A stretch of 64,000 nucleotides of DNA from CABZJG01 sp965659715 (GTDB taxonomy: Bacteria > Pseudomonadota > Alphaproteobacteria > Rhodobacterales > Rhodobacteraceae). The position numbers and the translations under genes are program-made. Location of the stretch: contig CBFHXE010000005.1 of assembly GCA_965659715.1 (NCBI GenBank), positions 15,327-79,326 on the forward strand. The letters are read 5' to 3'. This document shows positions 1 through 8,500 of the stretch, piece by piece; position 1 is the stretch's first letter; every line of letters begins with the position of its first letter. The notes under the pieces were generated by a model. That model saw only the letters and a program-made list of their open reading frames with translations. It had not been told where the DNA came from and did not search any database.

Positions 1-2
1 AT

Positions 3-776
3 CGGCTTCTAACCGGTCCAGAGGCGGGGATTACCCGCGATGCGATTTCGCTACAGATCGACTGGCAGGGCACGCCGATGCGGGTGTTCGACACGGCTGG
101 GATGCGCAAAAAGGCAAAAGTGCAGGATAAAGTTGAAAAACTGTCTGTCAGCGACGGGCTGCGGGCGGTGAAATTTGCCGAAGTGGTCGTGGTCTTGCTG
201 GACGCAGCGATCCCGTTTGAACAACAGGACCTGCGCATCGCCGATTTGGCCGAGCGTGAGGGGCGCGCCGTGGTGGTTGCGGTCAACAAATGGGATGTCG
301 AGGACGAAAAACAGCAAAAGCTTTCGCATCTAAAAGAAGCTTTTGAGCGGCTGCTGCCGCAACTGCGCGGCGCGCCGCTTGTAACTGTGTCTGCCAAAAC
401 CGGCCGTGGGCTTGACCGGCTGCACCAAGCGGTGATGCGCGCGCATGAGGTCTGGAACACGCGGGTCACAACCGCGCAGCTCAACCGCTGGCTGGCGGGT
501 ATGGTCGAAGCCCATCCGCCGCCCGCACCGGGCGGGCGCCGGATCAAGCTTCGCTATATGACCCAAACCAAAACCCGTCCCCCGGGCTTTGTGGTGATGT
601 GTTCGCATCCCGATAAACTGCCGGAAAGCTATTCGCGCTATCTGGTTAATGCACTGCGGCTTGATTTTGATATGCCGGGCACGCCGATCCGCCTGCACAT
701 GCGCTCACAGGCGGATAAAAATCCCTATAAAAACCGCAAAAAATCCACCCCGTCGCGGCTAAAGAAACATCTTTAG
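3..776 (+). CDS. der: GTPase Der (EngA), 3' part
   Basis: Der is a tandem-GTPase-domain protein needed for maturation of the 50S ribosomal subunit. The reading frame is open from base 3, so the gene enters from the left edge and only the second GTPase domain (from a GPEAGITRD-type switch I) and the C-terminal KH-like domain are present. Visible motifs are DTAGMR (G3), NKWD (G4) and SAKTGRG (G5), then a KH-like end with KLRYMTQTKTRPP and a basic tail (KNRKKSTPSRLKK). It converges on serS, with 18 bases between the two stops. The missing N-terminal half lies outside the window, not in a truncation. Confidence 0.96.
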   Translation, partial: RLLTGPEAGITRDAISLQIDWQGTPMRVFDTAGMRKKAKVQDKVEKLSVSDGLRAVKFAEVVVVLLDAAIPFEQQDLRIADLAEREGRAVVVAVNKWDVEDEKQQKLSHLKEAFERLLPQLRGAPLVTVSAKTGRGLDRLHQAVMRAHEVWNTRVTTAQLNRWLAGMVEAHPPPAPGGRRIKLRYMTQTKTRPPGFVVMCSHPDKLPESYSRYLVNALRLDFDMPGTPIRLHMRSQADKNPYKNRKKSTPSRLKKHL

Positions 777-794
777 TATAGCGGTGCAGCGGCG

Positions 795-2084
795 CTAGAC
801 CAAGCTGCCGTCTGCGGCCAATGTGGTTTTGCCGCCAAGATAAGCGTGCAGCGCAGCTGGCAGCGCCACCGATCCATCCGGCTGCTGGCCGTTTTCCAGA
901 ACCGCGATCAAACAGCGGCCAACGGCCACGCCCGATCCGTTCAGCGTGTGCACAAACTCGGGCTTGCCGCCGCCTTCGGGCTTATAGCGGGCATTCATCC
1001 GCCGGGCCTGAAAATCACCGCAGACCGAAACCGAACTTATTTCGCGAAAGGTGTTCTGCCCCGGCAGCCAGACCTCAAGGTCATGGGTTTTGCGCGCGCC
1101 AAACCCCATATCACCGGTGCAAAGAACCATCACCCGATAGGGCAGCTCTAGCTTTTCCAATATGGCCTCGGCACATTTGGTCATGCGCTCATGTTCTTCT
1201 AGCGCGCTTTCCGGCGTGCAGATGGTGACCATTTCAACCTTTTCAAATTGATGCTGGCGCAGCATGCCGGCGGTGTCTTTGCCCGCTGATCCTGCTTCGG
1301 AGCGAAAACATAGCGTATGCGCGGTCATCCGCATGGGCAGCGCGGCTGCGTCAACCATTTCGCCGGCCACAGTGTTGGTCAGCGTGACCTCGGATGTGGG
1401 AATCAGCCACCAGCCATTGGTGGTTTGATAGCTGTCTTCGGCAAATTTTGGCAATTGCCCTGTGCCCCGCATGGCCGCATCGCGCACCAGAACCGGGGTG
1501 TTTACCTCGCTCAGCCCGTGCTCATCAATATGCACATCCAGCATGAATTGCGCCAGCGCCCGATGCAGCCGCGCCACAGCGCCGCGCAAAAGCACAAAGC
1601 GTGATCCAGAGAGTTTGGCCGCAGTTTCAAAATCCATCCCCGCAGCCACGCCGGGCAGGTCGAAATGCTCGCGCGCGTTGTTGATCTGGCGCGGGCTGCC
1701 CCAGCTGCGCACTTCCACATTACCCGCCTCATCTTCACCTTCGGGCACATCATCAAGCGCCAGATTTTCGATGCCCATCAGCTGCGCTTCCAGCTCGCTA
1801 TCAATCTCTTTGGCTTTGGCATTCATTTCCGCCACTTCCGCCTTTTTCGCCGCCACCAAGGCCCGCAGCCGTTCAAATTCGACCTCATCACCGCTGGCTT
1901 TGGCGGCGCCGACGGATTTGCTGGCTTTGTTTTGTTCCGCCTGCGCGGTTTCGGCGGCCAGTATGGCCGCGCGGCGGCGGCTGTCGATTTCCAAAAGCGA
2001 CGCGGACGCAGCCGATACTCCACGCCGCGCCAAAGCGGCGTCAAAAGCGGTTGGATTATCGCGAATGGCCCGGATGTCATGCAT
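795..2084 (-). CDS. serS: Seryl-tRNA synthetase
   Basis: Charges tRNA-Ser (and tRNA-Sec where present) with serine in the cytoplasm. The 429-aa product has the N-terminal helical tRNA-binding arm (about residues 30-110, rich in A, K, E) and the class II catalytic core: motif 2 around FRSEAGSAGKDTAGMLRQHQ and motif 3 GSGVAVGRCLIAVLEN. The start is placed at 2084 (MHDIRAIRDNP), not at the upstream in-frame ATG at 2138, because AGGAGA lies 7-8 bases before it and family members begin this way. It is followed on the other strand by the convergent end of der. Confidence 0.97.
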   Translation of the reverse strand: MHDIRAIRDNPTAFDAALARRGVSAASASLLEIDSRRRAAILAAETAQAEQNKASKSVGAAKASGDEVEFERLRALVAAKKAEVAEMNAKAKEIDSELEAQLMGIENLALDDVPEGEDEAGNVEVRSWGSPRQINNAREHFDLPGVAAGMDFETAAKLSGSRFVLLRGAVARLHRALAQFMLDVHIDEHGLSEVNTPVLVRDAAMRGTGQLPKFAEDSYQTTNGWWLIPTSEVTLTNTVAGEMVDAAALPMRMTAHTLCFRSEAGSAGKDTAGMLRQHQFEKVEMVTICTPESALEEHERMTKCAEAILEKLELPYRVMVLCTGDMGFGARKTHDLEVWLPGQNTFREISSVSVCGDFQARRMNARYKPEGGGKPEFVHTLNGSGVAVGRCLIAVLENGQQPDGSVALPAALHAYLGGKTTLAADGSLV

Positions 2085-2165
2085 TTGGAAATCTCCTGTT
2101 TTTTGCCGAGTCTTTTTACTGGCGCCCTTATGCACCACTTCGCGCCCTAAGGGTAGGGGGATTGA

Positions 2166-3416
2166 TTAGGTGGATTTATTTGTCTTTTTGGCCGGTTTTT
2201 TAGCTGGCTTTTTACGCTGCTTTTTAGCTGGCTTTTCGGGCGGCTTTGGCGGTGTGTAGCCTGCGGGGTTGTCCAGCCATTTCCGGTATTCGTCATAAAA
2301 CGCATCAAGCTTTAATGCATGTTCCGGCCAATGCTTTGGCCAATTCAGATGTTCGGGAAAAGTGACCGAACCATCGCGAAACATTCCATTGAGCTGCGCT
2401 TGAGTGATGTCGCTATTAGTAAAATCCGCCTTACGAGCAAATGCTTTGTTAAAAGTGACATTTGAAAGGTCGGAGTATTGCAAATTGTTAAGACTGAAAT
2501 TTGCCCCCGTCATATCAGCGCGCTCAAGCCAAGCCCCCTTAAGCAGGCTTGCGTTAAATTGCGCATGGGCAAAATCACCGCCCTGCATATCTGCCTGTTT
2601 CAGATTGGCAAGCCGCAAATCCAACCGATAGTCTTTAGCACTTTCCAGATTTATTTTATCCGCGCTGCGGCGGCCAATAACGCCTAGCGCCGTTTGAATG
2701 TCATTGCGGGGAAGCTCATCAGCGACCTCGTCGGCATTTTGCGCTCTGGTATCCCACGGCGCGTTGGTGCGGATATAGGCGCATAAAATCTGCATCACTG
2801 GGATATGATCGCGGTCGCTGTCCTGCGCGATGCGTTCCAGCGCATAAATCGATCCTATGCGGACCTCTAAATTGGGTTCGGTACCTTCGGTGGATGTGCC
2901 ATCATTGCCCGTGACTTTGACCGTTTTATCCGCGCCCAATCCGGCCACCGCCTTGGTGATACGGTCGGTGATCAGCCCTTGTTCTGCTGCCTCGGTGGTG
3001 CGTTCGCTGGCTTTGGTGCTGCGTTCATTGATCCAAAGCTTTATCAGCCCCAAGGGAATTGTGCTGGCCGCCACCAAAACGCCCAAAAGCACCGCCACCG
3101 CATAGGCTAAATTGCGGATGTCTTCGGTTGCGGGGGGCTCTTTACCCGCCTCAGCCCGCAAAAGATCAACCATACCGGCCACCGAGCGGATGATATCCCA
3201 GAGGTAAAAGATGCACGCATAGGCAAACAGCAAAACCCCAAGCGACCAAACCAGCTCAACATAATTGGTTTTGATGAAGCTGCTAACCTTGCGGCCAGCT
3301 TTCAGAGCAAGCCGAAAGAAAAGCCAAAGGCCTGCGATCCCTAACACTGGGCTCAAAAGCAAAATGACTTTATGGGTCGAAACCCAATTAATTACCTTAA
3401 GTAGAAAATCCGTCAT
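2166..3416 (-). CDS. Membrane pentapeptide-repeat protein with Lys/Pro tail
   Basis: About 416 aa. Three hydrophobic segments (roughly residues 17-38, 52-75 and 103-127) are followed by a soluble region containing the block EVRIGSIYALERIAQDSDRD, which often precedes pentapeptide repeats in this family. About 80 residues of A(D/N)(L/M/F)xx repeats follow (around 260-345: LANLKQADMQGGDF, WLERADMTGANFSLNNL, KADFTNSDITQAQL). The last 30 residues are almost only K, P and A with KKPAKKPAKK repeats. Biochemical role unknown: pentapeptide repeats form a right-handed beta-helix used for protein contacts. A GTG at 3419 sits just before the ATG at 3416; neither has a strong ribosome site. No functional link to serS is visible. 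Confidence 0.85.
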   Translation of the reverse strand: MTDFLLKVINWVSTHKVILLLSPVLGIAGLWLFFRLALKAGRKVSSFIKTNYVELVWSLGVLLFAYACIFYLWDIIRSVAGMVDLLRAEAGKEPPATEDIRNLAYAVAVLLGVLVAASTIPLGLIKLWINERSTKASERTTEAAEQGLITDRITKAVAGLGADKTVKVTGNDGTSTEGTEPNLEVRIGSIYALERIAQDSDRDHIPVMQILCAYIRTNAPWDTRAQNADEVADELPRNDIQTALGVIGRRSADKINLESAKDYRLDLRLANLKQADMQGGDFAHAQFNASLLKGAWLERADMTGANFSLNNLQYSDLSNVTFNKAFARKADFTNSDITQAQLNGMFRDGSVTFPEHLNWPKHWPEHALKLDAFYDEYRKWLDNPAGYTPPKPPEKPAKKQRKKPAKKPAKKTNKST

Positions 3417-3634
3417 CACATATAACCTAAAGCAGAATAGAGTCAGTCAACGGCATTTTCGTGCGTCAAGCAAGGTAAACTGCGCCTTTGGTTGGCGAAT
3501 TTGGCACCGCCCTGATACTGCCGCGATACCGACGTAAAACAGATGCCCCATTTTGCGCCGTTTCGCCCCTTGCAAACAGCCGCCGCTGCGCATAGGTTCG
3601 CGCAAAATGTGAAGTTTTACAGACAGGACAGACA

Positions 3635-4018
3635 ATGGACGCTTTCGGCCAATTTATCCCGCTTATTCTAATCTTTGCGATCATGTATTTTTTGCTCATC
3701 CGGCCGCAGCAAAAAAAGGTCAAGCAGCATCAGGCAATGGTCACNNNNNNNNNNNNNNNNNNNNNNNNNNNNNNNNNNNNNNNNNNNNNNNNNNNNNNNN
3801 NNNNNNNNNNNNNNNNNNNNNNNNNNNNNNNNNNNNNNNNNNACGCCCTGCGCCGCGGCGATCAGGTTGTCACCCAAGGTGGATTGATCGGCAAAGTGGT
3901 AAAAGTGAAAGAAGACAATGAGTTAGAGGTTGAACTTGCAGAAGGCGTTAAAGTGCGCGTGGTGCAGTCAACCATCGCTCAGGTGCTGAGCAAAACCGAA
4001 CCCGCCAACAAAGCGTAA
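3635..4018 (+). CDS. yajC: Preprotein translocase subunit YajC (interrupted by N gap)
   Basis: YajC is the small inner-membrane partner of SecD-SecF that assists Sec-dependent export. The N-terminal membrane helix (FIPLILIFAIMYFLLIRPQQ) with the family-typical RPQQKK junction, and the C-terminal part (RRGDQVVTQGGLIGKV, then a short acidic-valine region), are both clear. A 98-base N run falls between them. In known YajC proteins these two halves follow each other with almost no residues between, so the real gap is probably close to zero and the 127-aa length is inflated. It heads the operon with secD 33 bases downstream. Confidence 0.93.
   Translation: MDAFGQFIPLILIFAIMYFLLIRPQQKKVKQHQAMVXXXXXXXXXXXXXXXXXXXXXXXXXXXXXXXXXXALRRGDQVVTQGGLIGKVVKVKEDNELEVELAEGVKVRVVQSTIAQVLSKTEPANKA
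3745..3842. other. Assembly gap (98 N) inside yajC
   Basis: A run of 98 N bases. Flanks are ..ggtcac and acgccctg.., both inside yajC. The protein families on either side are contiguous in other YajC proteins, so the stated size is likely an estimate and not a real 98-base segment. Confidence 0.99.
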
Positions 4019-4051
4019 ACCGGCACAGCCAACGATAAAGAGGGGCGGGAT

Positions 4052-5704
4052 ATGCTGCAAATCGATCTATGGAAACGGATCCTAATATGGTCGCTTTGCG
4101 CCATTGGCTTGCTTTTGGCCATGCCGAACGGGTTTTACAGCCGTGTTGAAGGTTATAATGACGCACAAAAAGCATTTGAAAGCAGTGGCTTAGAGGTTAA
4201 AGGCGCACCCAGCTGGCCATCGTTTTTACCCTCTGGACTGGTCAATTTGGGCCTTGATTTGCGCGGCGGCGCGCATCTGCTGGCCGAGGTTGAGGTCGAA
4301 GATGTTTACGCCGCAAGGATGAAAAGCCTCTGGCCCACCCTGCGAGACACCCTCCGCCCTGAGCGCGCCACCATCGGCACCATCCGGTTGCAAACCGGCC
4401 CCGCAGATCAATTGCGGGTTCGGATTTCGAAACCAGAGGCCATGGCGCAAGCAATTTCATTGGCAGAAGGTTTAAGTCAGCCGGTGTCTACATTAACCGG
4501 TGCGGGGGCCCGTGATCTTGATGTTTACAGCGAAGATGATGTTCTGATTGTCACATTGTCCGAGGCTGAACGGGCCGCGACGAACGACCGGACCGTCAAA
4601 CAAGCGCTTGAAATCATTCGCAGAAGAATTGATGAAGTGGGCACAAGAGAGCCAACCATTCAACGTCAAGGCAGTTTGCGGGTGTTAATTCAAGTTCCCG
4701 GTATCGGCTCAGCCGCCGAGCTGAAAGAATTGATTGGCACCACCGCCCAGTTAACGTTCCAGCCAGTGATTGGCCCGGCAAGTGACCCCGAAGCTGATCC
4801 AGGTTTTGGCAATGAAATATTGCCTTCTTTGGACGAAGAAGGGCGCTATTACATTCTGGACATAGCGCCGGTGGTCACGGGTGAAGATTTGGTCGATGCA
4901 CAGCCCAGTTTTGACCAAAACGGTCGTCCGGCGGTAAACTTTCGCTTTAACCCCTCTGGTGCGCGGCGCTTTGGCGATTATACCGCTGAAAACATTGGTG
5001 AACCTTTTGCTATCGTGCTTGATGGCGAAGTGATTAGCGCGCCCGTAATCCAAAGCCATATTCCGGGTGGTTCGGGTATCATCACCGGTAGCTTTTCGGT
5101 TGAAGAAAGCTCGAATCTAGCGATTTTGCTGCGTGCAGGGGCTTTGCCTGCGGGGCTTGATTTTCTAGAAGAAAGAACGATCGGACCCGAGCTTGGCGCT
5201 GACAGTATTCAGGCCGGTAAAATTGCCTGTATCGTGGCCTTTGTTGGGGTGCTTGTTTTCATGGGGCTTAGTTATGGGCTGTTTGGTCTTTTCGCAAACG
5301 TTGCGCTGATCGTTAACATTGGCCTGATCTTTGGCTTGCTTAGCTTGATTGGTGCCACATTAACCTTACCGGGGATTGCGGGGATTGTGCTAACCATCGG
5401 GATGGCCGTGGATGCTAATGTGTTGATTTTTGAGCGCATTCGCGAAGAAGTGAAAACAGCCAAAGGACCATCAAGAGCGATCGAGTTGGGGTATCAAAAA
5501 GCCCTTAGCGCTATTTTGGACGCCAATATCACAACCTTCATTACTGCGGTTATTTTATTCACAATGGGATCGGGACCTGTCCGCGGATTTTCAATTACGC
5601 TTGGGCTCGGGATTTTAACCTCGGTCTTCACGGCAATTTTTGTCACCCGATTGCTGGTGGTGATGTGGTTTGAACGCCGCCGCCCCAAAACTTTGGAGGT
5701 GTAG
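4052..5704 (+). CDS. secD: Protein translocase subunit SecD
   Basis: SecD works with SecF and uses the proton gradient to pull exported proteins to the periplasmic side after SecYEG/SecA translocation. The 550-aa protein has an N-terminal membrane helix (about 9-27), the conserved LGLDLRGGAHL motif near residue 71, a long periplasmic domain with a region ending in GIITGSFSVEE, and a C-terminal five-helix RND-type membrane domain (from about residue 385) with GMAVDANVLIFERIREE. The start follows the GGGCGGGAT stretch just upstream. secF starts 2 bases after the stop, so they are co-transcribed. Confidence 0.98.
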   Translation: MLQIDLWKRILIWSLCAIGLLLAMPNGFYSRVEGYNDAQKAFESSGLEVKGAPSWPSFLPSGLVNLGLDLRGGAHLLAEVEVEDVYAARMKSLWPTLRDTLRPERATIGTIRLQTGPADQLRVRISKPEAMAQAISLAEGLSQPVSTLTGAGARDLDVYSEDDVLIVTLSEAERAATNDRTVKQALEIIRRRIDEVGTREPTIQRQGSLRVLIQVPGIGSAAELKELIGTTAQLTFQPVIGPASDPEADPGFGNEILPSLDEEGRYYILDIAPVVTGEDLVDAQPSFDQNGRPAVNFRFNPSGARRFGDYTAENIGEPFAIVLDGEVISAPVIQSHIPGGSGIITGSFSVEESSNLAILLRAGALPAGLDFLEERTIGPELGADSIQAGKIACIVAFVGVLVFMGLSYGLFGLFANVALIVNIGLIFGLLSLIGATLTLPGIAGIVLTIGMAVDANVLIFERIREEVKTAKGPSRAIELGYQKALSAILDANITTFITAVILFTMGSGPVRGFSITLGLGILTSVFTAIFVTRLLVVMWFERRRPKTLEV

Positions 5705-5706
5705 AG

Positions 5707-6666
5707 ATGCGCCTAAGATTAGTCCCCAAGAATACAAACTGGGATTTTTTTAGCCAATCAAAACTATGGCTAGGTATTTCCGCGCTTTTGCTGATCGGCT
5801 CTTTGGTCTCATTTCTTATACAAGGTTTGAACTTTGGCATTGATTTTCGTGGCGGAACTACGATCCGAACAGAAAGCGCACAAAGCATTGATGTGGCTGC
5901 TTATCGTCAAGCACTTAGCGCTTTGGAGTTGGGTGATGTAACTATTTCAGAGGTTTTTGATCCAACCTTTGATGCGGATCAGAATGTCGCAATGATCCGT
6001 ATTCAAGCCCAAGAGGGGCAAGAGGCAGTATCGGCCAAAACCACCAATGCAGCTTTATCCGTCTTGCAAGATGTTGCACCGGATATCGTGTTTGTATCGG
6101 TGGAAAGCGTTGGTCCGAAGGTTTCAGGTGAGCTCATTCAAAAGGCGATAATTGCCGTGGTTTTGGCCATTGCTGCTGTTTTGGTTTACATCTGGCTGCG
6201 CTTTGAATGGCAGTTCGCCGTTGGTGCGGTCGCGGCGCTTATCCATGATGTGCTGTTGACCATCGGCGTGTTTTCAGTTGTGCAAATCAAGTTTGATTTG
6301 GCCATTATAGCGGCCTTGCTAACGATTGTAGGGTATTCGTTGAACGACACGGTTGTTGTGTTTGATCGGGTACGTGAAAACCTGCGAAAATATAAGAAAA
6401 AGCCTCTGCAAGAAGTGCTTAACCTATCCATCAATGAAACTCTTAGCCGAACGGTTATGACCTCGGTCACCACGCTTTTGGCACTAATTGCGCTGTTTAT
6501 CCTTGGCGGAGATGTTATTCGAGGATTTGTTTTTGCGATGATTTGGGGGGTTATTGTCGGTACTTATAGCTCTGTGTTTGTGGCCTCATCAACGCTCTTG
6601 CGTTTGGGGGTAAAACGCGATTGGTCAAAGCCAAACGCCGAAGCGGGAACACAGGTTCCCCAATAA
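5707..6666 (+). CDS. secF: Protein translocase subunit SecF
   Basis: Partner of SecD in the inner-membrane SecDF complex. The 319-aa protein has one N-terminal helix, the signature FGIDFRGGTTIRTE near residue 40-53, a short periplasmic domain, and five membrane helices with SLNDTVVVFDRVRENLR, the SecF equivalent of the SecD RND motif. It begins directly after the secD stop (TAG AG ATG). The next gene in the same direction is the Mth938-like protein, about 110 bases on, followed by the ccm genes. The arrangement links protein export and cytochrome c assembly transcriptionally. Confidence 0.98.
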   Translation: MRLRLVPKNTNWDFFSQSKLWLGISALLLIGSLVSFLIQGLNFGIDFRGGTTIRTESAQSIDVAAYRQALSALELGDVTISEVFDPTFDADQNVAMIRIQAQEGQEAVSAKTTNAALSVLQDVAPDIVFVSVESVGPKVSGELIQKAIIAVVLAIAAVLVYIWLRFEWQFAVGAVAALIHDVLLTIGVFSVVQIKFDLAIIAALLTIVGYSLNDTVVVFDRVRENLRKYKKKPLQEVLNLSINETLSRTVMTSVTTLLALIALFILGGDVIRGFVFAMIWGVIVGTYSSVFVASSTLLRLGVKRDWSKPNAEAGTQVPQ

Positions 6667-6781
6667 CGGATGCCGCTCAACGCGCGCGGCCTTTAGACAT
6701 GCTCAAAGCGTTTTGTATATAAGGCAAAATACCGAGTTTTTGCCAAAGGTTTTTGTGTCAACTAAGCATTGGGAACAAATG

Positions 6782-7138
6782 ATGCAGCTTCGGGAAGTCA
6801 ATTTTGGTAGCGCTCTGCCAGTAGAGGGATACGGGCCGGGTTTTTTTCGAATTGGCGGCGAGATCTGGCAAAGTGGAGTTATTCTTTCTCTTACCGGTGT
6901 TAAAGAATGGCGCGGATTTTCTGATGATCATTCACTTTTGGCCTTAGGCGAGCAGATTGACGTATTATTTATTGGAACTGGAACTGAAATTTCACAGCTG
7001 CCTGCGGAATTGACAAACAAGCTTGAAGGCGCAGGTGTCGGTGTGGAGGTGATGAACAGCCCATCTGCTTGCCGTACATTCAATGTTCTTCTGTCAGAAG
7101 GCCGTCGAATTGCCGCAGCGCTTTTACCTGTTGATTGA
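6782..7138 (+). CDS. Mth938-like domain protein (NDUFAF3-type)
   Basis: A 118-aa protein of the Mth938 family, whose eukaryotic member NDUFAF3 is a complex I assembly factor. The bacterial function is not established. Visible family features: PVEGYGPGFFRIGG near the start, a central LFIGTG(T)EI segment, and a conserved end with SACRTFNVLLSEGRRIAAAL. A longer frame runs back to a TTG at 6713, but family members start at MQLREVNF, so ATG 6782 (or the adjacent ATG 6779) is preferred, with a weak GGGAA upstream. It sits between secF and ccmA. Confidence 0.86.
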   Translation: MQLREVNFGSALPVEGYGPGFFRIGGEIWQSGVILSLTGVKEWRGFSDDHSLLALGEQIDVLFIGTGTEISQLPAELTNKLEGAGVGVEVMNSPSACRTFNVLLSEGRRIAAALLPVD

Positions 7139-7191
7139 GATACAAACAGTTGCGCCTTTTTTCTTTCCACAGAATGAGCTAAACCTGTTCT

Positions 7192-7812
7192 ATGCTGCTG
7201 TCAGTGAGTGATGTATCCGTAAGTCGCGGGGGAAGTGTCCTACTTGAGGGCATGACCTTTGATTTGCACGCGGGTCGGGCAATCGTTCTGACCGGAAAAA
7301 ACGGGATTGGCAAAACCAGTCTTTTGCGAACGCTCGCTGGTTTGCAAGATGCCAATTCAGGGCGCGTTGATGTCCCGCAAGACACGGTGGTATATTCGGC
7401 ACATTTAGACGGTATCAAATATGCTTTGAGCGTGGCCGAAAATTTGCAATTCTGGGGCGCGGTTTTTGGCACATCAAATTTGGATGTCGCCTTAAAAACA
7501 TTTGAGCTTGACGATTTGCGCGATGTAATGGCAGGCGCACTTTCTGCGGGACAAAAGCGGCGGCTCGGGCTCGCACGGTTGCTGGTGACCGGGCGCAGTA
7601 TCTGGCTACTTGATGAGCCAACTGTATCGCTTGATCTTGTTTCGGTAAAACAATTGACCAGAGTTTTAAACGACCACCTTGGGGCAGGCGGATCCGCCAT
7701 AATAGCCACGCATGCTGCGCTGGATTTAAAGGGGCAAGAGGTCACAATAGACCTTGGTGAATTTGCCGCCCCCAAGACAGGTTTAGCGGCCAGTGAAGAG
7801 GCTTTCTTATGA
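7192..7812 (+). CDS. ccmA: Haem exporter ATP-binding protein CcmA
   Basis: ATPase of the CcmABCD complex, which releases haem-loaded CcmE during cytochrome c maturation. The 206-aa protein carries Walker A (GKNGIGKTS, about residue 32-40), the ABC signature region LSAGQKRRLGLARLL, Walker B IWLLDEPTVSLD and a switch histidine region (IIATHAALDL). It lacks membrane segments, as expected, since CcmB supplies them. The last 4 bases overlap the start of ccmB, which indicates coupled translation. Confidence 0.96.
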   Translation: MLLSVSDVSVSRGGSVLLEGMTFDLHAGRAIVLTGKNGIGKTSLLRTLAGLQDANSGRVDVPQDTVVYSAHLDGIKYALSVAENLQFWGAVFGTSNLDVALKTFELDDLRDVMAGALSAGQKRRLGLARLLVTGRSIWLLDEPTVSLDLVSVKQLTRVLNDHLGAGGSAIIATHAALDLKGQEVTIDLGEFAAPKTGLAASEEAFL

Positions 7813-8465
7813 TCGCTCTTTTGGTTCGGGATTTAAAACTGGCAATTCGCGCTGGGGGTGGTTTTGGGTTGGCAATTGCCTTTTTTCTTATTGTTATTGT
7901 GCTTGTGCCCTTGGGTGTTGGGCCAGAAATGGACATACTTTCAAAAATTGCCCCTGGTGTGCTGTGGCTTGGGGCGCTTTTGGCCTGCCTTTTATCGCTT
8001 GATCGTATTTTCGCGCTCGATCACGAAGACGGGACCTTAGATCTTTTGGTGACAGCGCCACTGCCATTAGAAGCGGTCATCATGACAAAAGCACTTGCCC
8101 ATTGGATCACTACAAGCCTGCCGCTTGTTGTTGTGGCGCCTTTGCTTGCTGTTCTGCTTGGTCTTCCAGGCAATGGCTATTTCTGGCTTGCCATTTCGCT
8201 TTTACTGGGCAGTCCAGCGCTCAGTTTAATTGGAACCTTTGGTGCTGCTCTGACCTTGGGGCTGAAGCGGGGCGGTCTGCTCCTGTCGGTTTTGGTGCTA
8301 CCGCTGTACATCCCAACATTAATCTTTGGGGCTGAGGTTGCGCAGCGCGGGATCGACGGCGCAGCAGTGCAAACACCGCTTTTGCTTTTGGCGGGGATCA
8401 GTTTTGGCACTGCGGCGGTTTTGCCCTTTGCTTCTTCGGCTGTGTTGCGTATCAACCTCAGATAA
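7809..8465 (+). CDS. ccmB: Haem exporter permease CcmB
   Basis: Membrane subunit of the CcmABCD ABC-type complex for cytochrome c maturation. The 218-aa product is highly hydrophobic with about six predicted membrane helices. Typical family elements are LDRIFALDHEDGTLDLL in the first cytoplasmic loop region and the glycine/proline-rich LVLPLYIPTLIFGAEV near the end. Its ATG overlaps the ccmA stop by 4 bases; ccmC follows after 35 bases. Confidence 0.96.
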   Translation: MIALLVRDLKLAIRAGGGFGLAIAFFLIVIVLVPLGVGPEMDILSKIAPGVLWLGALLACLLSLDRIFALDHEDGTLDLLVTAPLPLEAVIMTKALAHWITTSLPLVVVAPLLAVLLGLPGNGYFWLAISLLLGSPALSLIGTFGAALTLGLKRGGLLLSVLVLPLYIPTLIFGAEVAQRGIDGAAVQTPLLLLAGISFGTAAVLPFASSAVLRINLR

Positions 8466-8500
8466 GGCGTTGCAATATGAATGAATATTTAGGGTAAACG

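Noticed and set aside
1462..2169. 235-aa plus-strand frame
   Set aside because: Antisense to serS; sequence is low-complexity Ser/Ala and has no gene features.
7179..7775. 198-aa minus-strand frame
   Set aside because: Fully antisense to ccmA, which has all ABC motifs.
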